Assembly (NCBI RefSeq): GCF_030272615.1
Contig: NC_081409.1
Coordinates: 532,432,291-532,496,290, forward strand
Reading direction: 5' to 3'
Source of the DNA: Cryptomeria japonica
Taxonomy: Eukaryota; Streptophyta; Pinopsida; Cupressales; Cupressaceae
Length of the DNA: 64,000 nt
Notes under the pieces: model-generated
Seen by the model: only the letters and a program-made list of their open reading frames with translations
Database searches by the model: none
What the model was told of the DNA's origin: nothing
Part shown: piece by piece, positions 1-11,445 of the stretch
How the letters are laid out: each line of letters opens with the position of its first letter
Position numbering within the stretch: the first letter of the stretch is position 1
Translations under genes and position numbers: made by a program

Positions 1-28
1 AATGAACGAAAGAGAAAAATCAGGGAGT

Positions 29-1145
29 TGTTGGTGCCTGGATCGAAGCAAGGAAATCAGATTGTAAGATGACCTCGAGAAGGAAACAATAGAAATATTA
101 ATGGAATTTTGACAGAGGTAGGTTGAGATGCAAGGTCGTGGTTGCTAAGATTAGAAAGCATGTATTGGAAGGCGTGTTAATGGTGGTGATGTGCAAATGA
201 CTATCTGGGAGATCAAATCAGATAAGATCTAATTGGATTTGGTTTGTCTTGAGGTTGATGAGGAAATCCTAACTACTTGTGATTTGAATTGACTTTTGGT
301 GGGAAAACCAAGTTATAAATAAGGAAGCCAAAATCATTGAAGGTTGCTGTTGAAGGAGAGAGCATTGCCGTTGGATGAGAAAGGGTGGTTGCATGTAAAG
401 GTAAATTAGTCAAGTACTCATCAAGAAGATAGAAAAGAGACTGAGTGTGAGGGAGAACCAAGTTGAAGTGTTCAACTAGTAGCAGTGCAGAACCGGTAGT
501 GTCCATACCAACAGAAAAGAAGTGAAGGAAGCTGCAGAGAAGGTAGGCATAGAACCGACAAAGTGTAGTACCAGTGAAGAGCAGTAGAGAAAAGAGGCAA
601 CCAAAAGAAGAGAACTAGTAGAGAGAGAACCGATAGTGAGCTGGATATAAGATCCAGTAGTAGATTAGTAGAAGAGTTACAAAATCCATTTGTAACAAGA
701 AGATAACTTTTGTATAAATGATTATGTTTTTTTTTCATCGAGTTGTAGCTCAATGTAGGGGTTGTATCCCATAAAATAGCAGGGGTTGTAGCTCCTTTAG
801 GTTGGAGCCCATAAATCAGTTAGGGGTTGTAGCTCCTTGGGTTGGTGCTCCTTGGGTTGGCGCCCTAAACATTGTAATAGAGTTTTCATTGTGAGGCTGG
901 ATTGGAGCAGTAGACTCCAACAACATTGCTCACTAAGGTTTTTCCCATCTTGGGGTTTCCTTGTATATACTGGTGTTATGTGATGTCCCTTTGTGTGTGT
1001 TTGCATTTGTAGTGGTCTCTCCTCTAACCGGTAAGTTTGCATTCAATTAGATCTATGAATTGACATACTCACATAAGGACAAACAAAAGGGAAAAGTTGA
1101 GAACCACTAATTCACCCCCCTCTAAGTGGTGCATTGTGTCTAACA
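29..1145 (+). mobile_element. Copia-5 LTR, probably a 3' LTR
   Basis: The right end is clear. The sequence passes through a Copia LTR-like tail and stops at CTAACA (1140-1145), exactly where the Copia-1 protease reading frame on the other strand breaks. The left end is a guess: TGTTGG at 29 follows a purine-rich AATCAGGGAGT that could be a polypurine tract. The five bases after the LTR (TCATA, 1146-1150) do not match those before position 29, which argues against a solo LTR and for the 3' LTR of an element lying to the left of the window. No coding region is recognised inside it. Confidence 0.6.
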
Positions 1146-2338
1146 TCATATGATGTGAACATCCACTATCTATTACCCATTCATCCTTGTCTTCAAATTT
1201 AGCAGCAAGGTCCTTCTCTTCATTATGAATGACAGGTTCCAGAGCATCTTCCTTGATAGCTAGGAATGCCCATTCCTTTCCATTGCTGGATCCACTAGCC
1301 GAATCTTTTGCTGATTCATCATCATAATCATTAGTTACACCTTCCTTATCAGCATAGTAGAATGATTTGTCTTTGTTCTTCCTGTACTTATGTTTGTTTT
1401 GATATTCATGGATAGGCTTAAAATTTCCTCTAGCTTTCTCCTCAAATCTTGAATTCCTCTCAGAACATCTAGATGTAAAATGACCTATCTTATTACATGC
1501 AAAATATTTGAAAGGTGATTTTCCTTCATACTTACTTCCTGTTGGACCTTTAGGTACTCTTATAGAAAATAGGGCTTCAGGTTCCTCAAGTTCTTCATAT
1601 TGCTTCCTCATATCATCTAGTTCCTTCGCATATAATTCTTTCCAATCACTCTTTCCAGTTGATGATGTAGATGCCTTGAATACATAATCTATCTTTGCAG
1701 CTCCTTGAGGACCAAATTCTTCAAGCTCAAAAGAAAATAACTTTCCACCCAAAGTATCGCTATTGACAAAAGTGTTAGACATTGTTCTTAGCTCATTAAT
1801 TGTAGTATCCTTCATCTTATAAGAAGATGGTAAATCTCTCAATACTTTAGAAATAATCTCATCTTCGCTCAGAGATCCACTACAACATTGAATTCCCAAA
1901 ACAATTTCATCGACTCTTTCCATAAAAGCAGTAATTCTTTCATCTTCCTCCATTCTTAAGTTTTCATACCTTACCCGACAACCATCAATTTTAGCAATTT
2001 TAATAGTAGGGTCACCTTCATTCAATGTCTCCAACTTATCCTATATAGCTTTTGCAGATGATTTGTCCATTAATCCCATTACCTGTTGATCTGAAAGGGC
2101 ATTTAGAAGGGCTTCGGTTTCTCTACAATCATTTCAATGTTCTTATCCAAGTCTGCCGAAGGAGGGTTTCCAAATGATGGATCATAAGGGGTATAGCCTT
2201 TCTCAGTGATTTCCCAAATCTCCTTGCTAAGACATCTTAGATGAGTCTGGATCTGAAGCTTCCATACTCTATAATTTGTTCTTCAAGCCTAGGGTTGTCC
2301 TTCCGGTAAGAAATTGAAGTTGAATGACTACTTTCCAT
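1146..2338 (-). pseudogene. gag: Copia-1 gag and start of protease, truncated
   Basis: This is the N-terminal part of a Ty1/Copia polyprotein read leftward. A long open stretch covers 1069-2034, and its last codons run into the Copia-5 LTR. The ATG is at 2338. Between there and 2034 the gag frame is broken by shifts and a TAG where Trp is expected (KAI*DKLETLNEG). A gag helical region is followed by a CCHC zinc knuckle whose first Cys has become Tyr (YFACNKIGHFTSRC). The aspartic protease begins with WVIDSGCSHHM and ends there because Copia-5 inserted in that codon run. Integrase and RT would lie outside the window to the left. The closest relative here is Copia-2, which shares MEEDERI and TINELRTM. 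Dead copy; Copia assignment is firm. Confidence 0.88.
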
Positions 2339-2394
2339 AGGATCTTCCTCAAGCGGTTAATCTTTTGTAGAGAGGACCAAGCTTTCATATGAAT

Positions 2395-3442
2395 TGTTAG
2401 GATAACCAATGAACAACTGAGAGGGGGTGGGTGAATCAATTGTTAATAGATTATGAAACTTTAAGCATACAAAACCTTTTATCGAAATGCATAAACCAAA
2501 TACTAAAATAGTAGATATATCAGTTAAGCACAAACATAAATCATAAACCAACTACCTTGCATCCATAGCACATAACACAAGGATTTGTACGTGGAAAACT
2601 TGGTAAAAGGAAAAACCACGATGGGAAGCCTACCCATAGTTAAATGCTACTTTTTTAGTAATTATGTGATTACAATAAGGGGTCTGCACATGCAGTAAGT
2701 CCAACAACCTAGAGCGTACTGCTCATCACAAAGGAGTCTCACTGACTACAAAATATATACATAATACAATCCAGAAATAAGAATGAATTACAAGAATAGC
2801 ATCTCCTATGCCTGAGTACAGTTCCGGTTAAGCTCAATGCCAGAGGTCTTAAACCTCTTACAAAAACCCAAATTGATCACCTATGATTAACCAAAACCTC
2901 TGCATATGATTACAACTTTATTCGCACACATATAATCCCATAACCATGACCGATGATCTACAAAGAGATCTTACAACATATTTATACCAACTTGGGACCT
3001 AAATAATTAGGTCGATCACCTAAAAGATTATATAATAAATCCATTACATAAACCCACAAACCAATGATAATCCAAGTCGGCCTAAGACTGAAACAACACT
3101 AACCAAACAATAAATCCAACCAGTAATGCATTGGGAGCATCCACCAACACGTTACATAAACCGGTCCATAACCTAGTAGAACAAAAATGGACCTAAAATA
3201 GGTTGCTATAAGCCAAATGAAATACCACCAATCAATTGGAACATGAACACGATAACCATCAGCATCCTGAAAACCTTCTAGAAGCCACACCAACACCACT
3301 TATCAAATCCATCAAAAGATCTTCAATGAATCTCTGCTGATATAACCCTTATCGGTAACCAAAAGGCTTACTAGAACATATGATATCTTCTAGATCACCA
3401 AATCTTGAACCAACTGAATGTCACATGCATATGAATAATATG
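2395..3442 (-). repeat. Copia-1 5' LTR, first piece
   Basis: On the minus strand this LTR ends with CCTAACA at 2395. Next comes a decayed primer-binding site (about 2382-2393, TCATATGAAAGC against the expected TGGTATCAGAGC) and then gag. The typical tail of this Copia group is present (gagggggtgggtgaatcaat on the plus strand). The LTR is interrupted at 3443 by element B and resumes at 20917. The two pieces total about 1220 bp. Confidence 0.82.
2979..2986 (-). promoter_or_regulatory. Candidate TATA box of Copia-1 LTR
   Basis: TATAAATA on the minus strand, inside the LTR and upstream of its R/U5 side. An equivalent motif occurs at a similar place in the Copia-4 and Copia-2 LTRs. Transcription start is not shown by sequence alone. 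Confidence 0.4.
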
Positions 3443-5068
3443 TGTAGACACCTAAAAATGGTCAACGCTTGTGGAATCATACTTTAACATTTGCACATTG
3501 CCTTATTTTAGGGTTTTTGTGTCGCATTAACATTTCTCCTATGTCACGCACTTGATCTTTATCATTTGCAAGCATCGTCTCCTTCTTCTGCATTCTTCAT
3601 TTATCTTGCTCTCAAATTTGGTCTTGTCGACAATAATCTTCAGTCATGATTTTGGTCAATCTTATCTTGTTGCATCAATGTGCATGCTCATTTGTCATAT
3701 TTTGATATCGTCAATTCGATTTCATTTTGGACATCGTCAATCCTAATTAGGGTTTTGTCCTCTTATCAATCTTGTCATCATGCGATCGATTTGTCATCGA
3801 TCGTTGTCATTTTCAATCTTATTATCTTGCGATCGATTTGTCATCGATCCTTGTCTTTTGATCAATTTGTCATCAATCTTGTCATCTTGTGATCGATTTG
3901 TCATTGATCATTGACATTTTCAATCTTGTCGTTTTGCAATCCATTTTGTCATTGATCCTTGTCCTCTTGTCAATTTTGTCGTTTGGCGATCGATTTGTCA
4001 TCGATCGTCGTCTTTCTCAATCATGTCAATTTGGATCAATTAGTCATTGTTCCTCATCAATTGGCGCATTTATCAATCAAATTGTTTGTCAGCATTGGTC
4101 TTTTATCAAGTCAGAATCATGATCAAATTGAATTGACATCAATTATCCTTTGTCAAGACCTAATTGTCATCCTTGCATTTCTAATTTTATTCATTTAACT
4201 CTGTTTGTCATTTCCCCCTCTAGGATTAATAAATTATTTATTTATCCTAAGTCTTTGAGTCACAATTAAATGTTTATTTAATTGGCTAACTAATTATTCC
4301 TCTTTTTGTGAATTAATTAATAAATGACAAATTATTAATTGATTTACCTAATTTTTCATCAATTTCTAAATTCCCTCTTTGTGAATTAATTAATAAATGA
4401 AAAATTATTAATTAATTCACTAAATTCCTAATTTCCTCATTTTCTAATTTTCCTAATTTCTAATTCAATTTCCTCCTATATTTCTCCTAATTTCATGGGA
4501 ATGACATAGCAAATTTGTCATAATTTGTCATAATTTGTCAATCAATCATTTTTGCATAGCAAGCTTGTCAATTTTGTCATAATTTGTCATAATTTGTCAA
4601 TCAATCAATCTCGCATAGAAAGTGTCAATTTGTAATAATTTGTCATAATTGTCATTCTTGATTTGAAATTTCCATTCGAATCTCCTCATGCTAATCTTGT
4701 CTTTTCTCCAATTTGTCTATAAATTTGATGAATTTCTTCAATCAAGGTCCTTGATTACTACCTGGTCAAATCAATCACGCTTTGAGTATTCTTTCGCAAT
4801 AATCTTGTCTACTTGCTTTCATATCATGCTTATGCACTAGTAGGTGAGATCCACAAACAAAGCTATTTGAAGGAGAAAGAAGGAAAATGGAGCCACATGA
4901 AGGAGACATTCAAGTCTGCATTTGGTTTGCTTAGTTTTCAATCTTGAATGTCTTGTTTTCATGTCTTTATTGAGTGTGTTTAGGATTGATCATTGCATTT
5001 GAGCTTTTGTGATTGAGCTATGACTAATATTGATATTTGCTGTGATGATTTTTGATTTCCTAGCTACA
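3443..5068 (+). repeat. Element B 5' LTR
   Basis: 1626 bp, the same length as the 3' copy. Over the first 275 bases I count about 17 differences, mostly C/T and G/A. It is crowded with TTGTCA (over twenty copies by eye) and carries a block at about 3780-4010 of near-tandem units containing GATCGATTTGTCATCGATC. TATAAAT at 4718-4724 is a candidate TATA box, present also in the 3' LTR at 20561-20567. No gene. Confidence 0.92.
4718..4724 (+). promoter_or_regulatory. Candidate TATA box of element B LTR
   Basis: TATAAAT about 350 bp before the LTR end, conserved in the other LTR (20561-20567). This is a plausible core promoter position for an LTR element, inferred from motif and place only. Confidence 0.42.
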
Positions 5069-5073
5069 TTAAT

Positions 5074-5091
5074 TGGTGAACCCGACGTGAA
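5074..5091 (+). other. Element B primer-binding site
   Basis: TGGTGAACCCGACGTGAA starts five bases after the LTR end. TGG pairs with the CCA tail of a tRNA, as in LTR elements. The site is not the common initiator-Met type (TGGTATCAGAGC). The tRNA species is not assigned. Element A has nearly the same site. Confidence 0.7.
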
Positions 5092-5179
5092 CTAACCCCC
5101 TAATCATGCTTTTGAGTGCTTTTGAGATGATTCGCAGGTGAAAAACCCAAGAAACAAGGTAATGCAGGGTTTTCTGGGA

Positions 5180-5310
5180 ACTTTTGCGCCCATGTCAAGC
5201 ATTCTGCACCTGTGTCAAGCATTCTGCGCCTGTGTCAAGGACAATCTATGCCCGTGTCAAGCATTCTGTGCCTGTGTCAGACATTCTGCGTCTGTGTAGG
5301 GCCAGAAACA
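5180..5310 (+). repeat. Tandem cassettes in element B leader
   Basis: About six imperfect copies of a unit near 20-24 bp, of the form GCGCCTGTGTCAAGCATTCT. Related cassettes recur near the other end of the element (18640-18760), there in both orientations. Confidence 0.75.
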
Positions 5311-6663
5311 GAGGTAAAAGACAGTGTTTTTCACTTGCAAATTGTTTTCTTTTGCATTCTGTTTCTACGTTTTTTGGTTTTTTGGTATTGATTCTCTATG
5401 CAGCATCTTGACATACGCATGGCAAAGACAACAAATGAAACTACTAACACATTTTATGTAGATTCGATAGTCAAAGACTAAAACATATCAAACTTCTGAC
5501 TTGGGTTTTGCAGGTTGCCTTGGACTACAACTAAACTTTGTGTTTGTAATTAATATTTAGGCACCTAGTATGATTTCTAAATAGGATGGAATGAATATAT
5601 GTTTGCTTTGATTGTTGAGTTTGACATTGGAGTAGGAGAGTATGCTCTCATCCTTCTTAGGGTGATCAGAAATCCAGATCTTCGATACCATGCTCATGTT
5701 TTTGATTGTGTGTCACCTTTAGAGGGCCTGCCTTCCCGACCATTTGCTTTTGCAAGTAAGTGATAATCGTGAGAAGAGAATGACCCAAAGTGAGTACAGA
5801 TAGAATACCTTGGCATTCTAACTCACTATAAACAAATACCTGATGGGCGAAAGCTTTGAAGGAAGGGTTACGTGGGAATTGCAGTTACTTGGGAAGTGAT
5901 GACCCTTGAACTCTTTCTCATATCAACATCTAAGTAGGACCTCACGGTCTAAATCATGCTTGCACGACTACATTTGTTTGGTATCTTGGTGGGCTTAATG
6001 TTTCAATCACGCTTGCATGACACCAAGGAGTAACGCTTAACAGAAATCCTTACTAAACACCTTGTATTTAGAGGCCAAAAATCCTTCTCGTTGCTTGAGA
6101 AGGACAAGTTCGAATACTTGGAAGAGATACTAAGTTTGCCATGGGGAGATTTCCATGGGGATTGATGCTTGGCTGCTCTGAGAAGTGAGTGCTGTGGAGG
6201 GGAGTCGATGGGGTCAAGCATCTATGTATTCTCCTTGAATCCCATAACGAGTCTACCTCTCAAGTACTTAATGTCCTTGCCTACCATAAGAAATGTGTGA
6301 ATGAGCATGATTGTCTTGAGTCTAAGTTGAAATATCTTGTCTTCTTTGCTTGTCAAAAGTTGAATTGCATCTCATTTCAAAAACAAGACAAATTGATTCG
6401 AAACAAGGTTAAAAACAAGAACATTTCATCCAACAAAGTTCAAAACACCTTCAAACATGGTTGTCAAACATTGTTCAAAATCTTGTCTCAACATTCATTT
6501 CACTTAGATTTAGGTTCATCCTAGGTTTGCATTTTGCAAATTCATTGTCATGTACCAAGGTTAAGTTTCACCTAGGTCATACTCCTTTGCATATCAATAA
6601 GGGTCATCCGTTTTGCATGTGTCCTCTTGCATTAGAGTAATACTATTTCATAATTCAAACTTA
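5311..6663. other. Element B leader, no gene seen
   Basis: AT-rich leader between the cassettes and the C1 insertion. Only short unrelated ORFs occur. No domain, RNA gene or repeat array is recognised. Confidence 0.6.
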
Positions 6664-9425
6664 GGTTGTGTGAGGCCCTACCCTAACTCAGTTTGACATT
6701 TTCAGTTATTTGCATATGGAGACTATTATGGATGCTTTATTTTATGCTTTATGGATTTAGAAGCTATATGACTCCATGATTTGGATCACATTGACATATG
6801 ATGATGCTTTATTTTATGCTTGATGATTATGAAACTTTATATGTTGCTAGGATAGAATTACTTTGTAATGGTGAATGGCATTATTGGAATTGCAGGACTT
6901 CATTTTGGATGATAGAAAAATGATGCTTATTTTATGAATGGTTCAATTTTGAGAATTATGTTAATTGCTTATGTGAAATCGAATTTGAATGAATGAGATA
7001 TTGAATTATTGTTGCCAAATGTATGAGTGTTTGATGTACAATGAAATCCATGTATTTAATTATGTATAATTGTGATTATTTGGAACTACTAATGTGCTAA
7101 TTGAGATGCGCAGGAAAATTATCCATGTGACCATGGAATTTATATGGAGAACCAAACCTAGACCTATGTACATTTTTTAAGCTAGGGGTTGTCTATTTGG
7201 AGAGACAACACCCCATTTGTAATGTATTTTATTTGTGAAGTGAATGATGCTTGAGTGTTAAAATTGATTTTTATGTATATGTGTAATCCTACAAGAGACA
7301 AATTCCATGTGTGATTTTTATATTGTATTTTATTGTGTCACTTGACACATGTGATGATTAGTGTCATTGATTTTGACTTGTCTCTTGGAGGGAGTTTTGT
7401 TTCTACCAAAGCCATTCAAACACATGAGTGTGGTCCCAAATTTGCCTTGGGTAGGGAGTCTTGGGAGTGGTTAACTTAGGTTTGACCCGTAGGTTAACTT
7501 CAGTTGGGTTTCTAAGGGGTTAAATGGACTCCTAGGGTCAGTTTTAGGGCTTTTCCAAAGGTCCAAAGGGAATACCTATGGGTTAGGGGTATTTTGAATC
7601 ATGTGACTACTCCCATGTGACTGTTTAGTCACCTCAAAAAGTGGTTTTTCCAAGGTGAACGAAAATTCAACTTAGAAGGTTCCTCCTAGGATAGGCAACC
7701 TTCCCTTTTGATGTCAAACTCTCTTCCCCACCTTCTCTCACCTTTTCTCTTTCCAGTTTTAGTAATGTGTAAGAGTTTGGGAAGAGCAACCAATGGGAAC
7801 TCTCACCTCACCCAAGGGGTTGGGAAGTGTGTGAGAGGCCTTCTTAGGCAAGAATTAGAGACTTAGTGAGTAATCACCCACTCTCCATCGTTGGAGATTA
7901 TGCATTGGTTTTGAAAATTAGTTGTGGAATAGAATTTTTGGGAAAGATTGGTGGAAAGTTTGTGTGGATTTGGGTAGCTCATCCCCAACTAAGTCTAACT
8001 TACCTATTGGCAGATTAAGGTTGGTCTTATTCCCTTTTTGCTTATGTTGTTTATGTGGTTTTGAAAGAAAGAGATGCTTGTTGAATGAGATGTGTATATG
8101 TAAATTGTTGTAGGAGAAAAAAAAAATGTAAGTTTTCATTTCTATGTTTTTGTTTATGTGTTCTTGTTTTGGGAGTGTCCAATACCTCCTACTCTTGGGA
8201 GAGTAGGATGGTCTTGGGGTGGAAGGAGTATGACAGCCTTGGGTGAGAGGCTCTTCTTAAGGAGAGTGATCTCAAGGGTGTCCTTTGTGACCCTTGCTGC
8301 ATAGCTGTGTGTATGCATTTGGGGGTCATAAGGGGAGAGAATATGGCTTTTGAGCCTTTTGGGGGGCATAAGTTGTGGAGATGAATCTTTTGTTGTATTT
8401 TGTATTGCCATGAGGTGGCTTGATTTGTAATTTGGCTTGCAATCTCCCCAATGGTACTTGGTCCACTTCCACCTATGGAATGATCATCACAAAATGTGGT
8501 GAAAGTGTAGCTTGGGATGGGAAGATGTATGTTGAGTGTTGCCTTATTTGTTGTGTTGTTTGCTTGTTTGTAACCCGTCTAGTGCTTGGTTCTCCAAGCT
8601 CGGGGGTGGCTTCTAGTAAGCCTAGGCTGGGAGGTGAGCTCTCCATGGTCAAGTTGTGTTTTTATTGCAGGTTGCTTGGGATGGGAAAAGAAAGGATAAA
8701 GAGCTTTGTTGCTGTTTTGTGTTGCAGAAAAGTTTAAAAAAAAAAAGATGTATTCAATATTGTAGCTTGTATAAAAATAAGAATGTGAGCTATGTTGTAT
8801 TTATTTTCAAGAAAAGAAGTGTATTCATTTTATTCATATTACCATGTAAAGGAAAAAATATGTTGGGTTTTCAAACCCATTTGTATTCTTATTTACTTGT
8901 ATTTACATTTGCTAAAGAAATATATATATTTTTCCTATTTTGGTTAGTTTTGCAAAAAGAAAGAAGAAATGCATTAGCTTGTATTTAAATCTTCATGTTT
9001 TACAAAAAAAAGAAGTAGATGCATTTTTGGAGTATTCTGAAAATAAAATTTAGTTGTTACTACATATTCCTTTATGTTATTTATGCTGCTGCAAATTTAA
9101 TTAAATCTGTCATTTTTACTTTCATTTAAAGCAGAAAATAAACCCTATAGTAGTAGTTTATTTCACAAAAAAATATATATATATTAAGTTGCTGTTAGGA
9201 TGCATTGTAAATGTTAGTTGCAGAATGTTGTTTTTAAACAAAAAAAAACAAAATAATCAACATGTATTACTTCAACCCTTTTAAAAAAAAAAAAAAAAGA
9301 TATATATTTTCCCCATTATTCAAACTGCAAATAACATTAGGAAATCCTTGCATGCATTTTAGAGATATATAAAAATAATAAACTCAAAAGAAGGCCTAAA
9401 TGAGTTATAGTTTAAAAATGTAGCA

Positions 9426-9456
<31 letters not shown>

Positions 9457-9795
9457 CTCCTTTAAATGTCATTCTGAAAATCTATTTAAAAAAAAAAAAA
9501 GAGAACAGTGATGTAATTACAGATTTAATAACACAAGAAAAAAAAAAGAGAAAACTAATAAGCTTGTTAAACAAGTCATTCAAATATGTATATATATATC
9601 ATTCATTATTTGTGAAATCTGCATATTTCAAAATAAAACTATATATATTTTCTTACCTATATATATATATATATGTATATATATATACATATAAATAGAA
9701 AAAAAAAAAAAACAAGTATTACGTTTTTTTTTACACAAAAAAAGGGAGTTTTAAAAATTAAAAAAAAACAAACTTGGCGAATGGAAAATAGGGGC

Positions 9796-9947
9796 CCGCA
9801 GCCTTGGGCGGCGACGCCCATAGGCTACGGGAGCCGCAGCTGTGGGCGACGCCATCCACTGGTTGCGGAATCCGCAGCTGTGGGCGGCGCCGTCCACAGA
9901 CTACGGGAGCCGCAGCCGTGGGCGGCGCTGTCCGCAGCCCGCGGCAC
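9796..9947 (+). repeat. GC-rich 38-bp minisatellite in C1
   Basis: Four units starting at 9796, 9834, 9872 and 9910, an exact 38-bp period, each beginning CCGCAGC and carrying a GTGGGCGGCGCCG-like core. It is strongly GC- and CpG-rich in an otherwise AT-rich LTR. GC-rich sequence continues to about 10100. Confidence 0.88.
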
Positions 9948-10199
9948 TCCCACACCTTCTCCGTCTTCCCCCGTGAGCAAAGATAAACCCCCGCTCGGCT
10001 CTCTCCCTTCCTCCGCCTTCCTTCCTCCCTCCGCCATGAGCAAAAAAAAAACCACTTCCGGTTCGGCCCTGCGCGCTACCTCCCATGGCCGTCGTCCAAC
10101 CTTCACCTGCACACACACACACAAAATAAAATAGAACATCACACACACACACAACCCACAAAAAGAAAAAAAAACATGTGGATGTTAAAACACACACAA

Positions 10200-10226
10200 G
10201 CCCTAACCCTAATTTTGGGTTAGGGC
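10200..10226 (+). repeat. Telo-box hairpin in C1
   Basis: Perfect 10-bp inverted repeat GCCCTAACCC / GGGTTAGGGC with a 7-base loop, just downstream of the GC island. C2 has a similar hairpin in the equivalent place (49202-49227). Confidence 0.8.
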
Positions 10227-10361
10227 AAATTCACTTGGTTATTCTTTAAAAAAGGATGTGTGTGGGAATGTTTAAAAGGGGTTAATAGTTAAAATAAAAT
10301 AAAACTTTCCCCCCCTTCCTCTTTAGAATATTCTCATAAACATATATTTATCTTCATAGGT

Positions 10362-10397
<36 letters not shown>

Positions 10398-11445
10398 CAA
10401 TTTAACTTCTATATTTGTTGAAATCAAATTAGTTAGTGATAAAAATTAATTAATGCTCTTTTAATTATTTAATGAATGTTGCAGCATTCAAAAAGAAAAT
10501 TTTCAAAATTCTTGGGTAGAATAGACCCTTGGAAAAAGCACAACGATATTGGTAGGGTCAAGTGGCCCATTTAAATTTTAAATTATAAAGTATTTTAATT
10601 TATGGGGATTTTATTTAATGGGGTTGTTAAATTTAATAACTAGGACAATTTATTTAGACCCTAGGCAATTAAAGAACTATAAGAGATTATTGGACAATTA
10701 ATTTTGGAGATTATATATTAAGTTTGAGATTAATTGCTAAGGGAGTCTAATCATTTATTAATGGAAGATTAGTGATATCTCCGTTGGAGAAATATTAGCT
10801 CGCTTATAACTTATATTATTTATCGCCTAATTAATTTAATTGTTGAATTCACTCAAAACATAGTTAAGACCAAACTAGTTTGCATTATTTTAATTAAGTT
10901 AGTCGTACTATGTTAAGTATTTAAAAAATAAAAAATTATTCCGTTTGTGCCCAAAAGTTTGGGCATGACAGGTTGACATTGTCATACATTTGCATTTGCA
11001 TACCCTAGGTTTCTTCATTAAGCCTAGGTCATTATCATATCATATTAGGATCATTTGCATAGTAATTGTCCATTTGCATATAGTGTCAAAACTAGGTTTT
11101 GTCATACTTGAGTAATCCAAATCTTTGATAAACCCTAAGTCATTGTTAGGAAGTCTAGACCTTATCAAACTTTTTTCTTTTTGTCATCAATGTCATTTGG
11201 TCAAACTTAGCTTAGTATCCAAGCATATAGGGGAGACATTGTCATTTTGTCCTTTTGTCACTTGGTCCTTTTGTCCTTTGAGGTCTAGACATCATTTCAA
11301 TTTCCTAAGGGTCTCATTTTTAGAATTGCATTCATGAGTTTGTCAAAATCTTGAAAAACAACAAAAACATTAAGTTGCATTGTCATCCTTTAGGTTGCAT
11401 TTGTCAATCCCATTAGTTGCATTGCATAGTGACATGTTTGTTGAA

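Larger units (their letters stand above)
6669..10970 (+). mobile_element. C1: 4.3-kb solo LTR inside element B
   Basis: Starts TGTGAGGCCCTACCC, ends GGGCATGACA, and is flanked by a perfect target duplication GGTTG (6664-6668 and 10971-10975). No internal domain is present, so this is a solo LTR of 4302 bp. A diverged copy, C2, lies in reverse orientation at 48297-52511, which confirms both ends. The two share the start region (ACTCAGTTTGACATTT), a block around 7130-7210 (GGGGTTGTCTATTTGGAGAG), a block at 8160-8680, a GC-rich island and a palindromic tail. It also contains several A-runs and TA microsatellites between 8900 and 9700 and at about 10367-10396. No convincing gene is present: the short ORFs here are not kept between C1 and C2. 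Confidence 0.93.

Noticed and set aside
3780-4650. Regular repeats in the B LTR as a CRISPR-like array
   Set aside because: Units are imperfect, spacers are not unique sequence of fixed length, and the block lies inside a plant LTR present twice.
8420-8988. ORFs of 105-110 codons in C1 as a possible LTR gene
   Set aside because: The matching region of C2 is alignable but the frames do not match and C1 has stops in the C2 frame. Kept only as a conserved block.
9673-10197. ORFs up to 153 codons in the C1 GC island
   Set aside because: Same reason: they follow the 38-bp unit and are not kept in C2.
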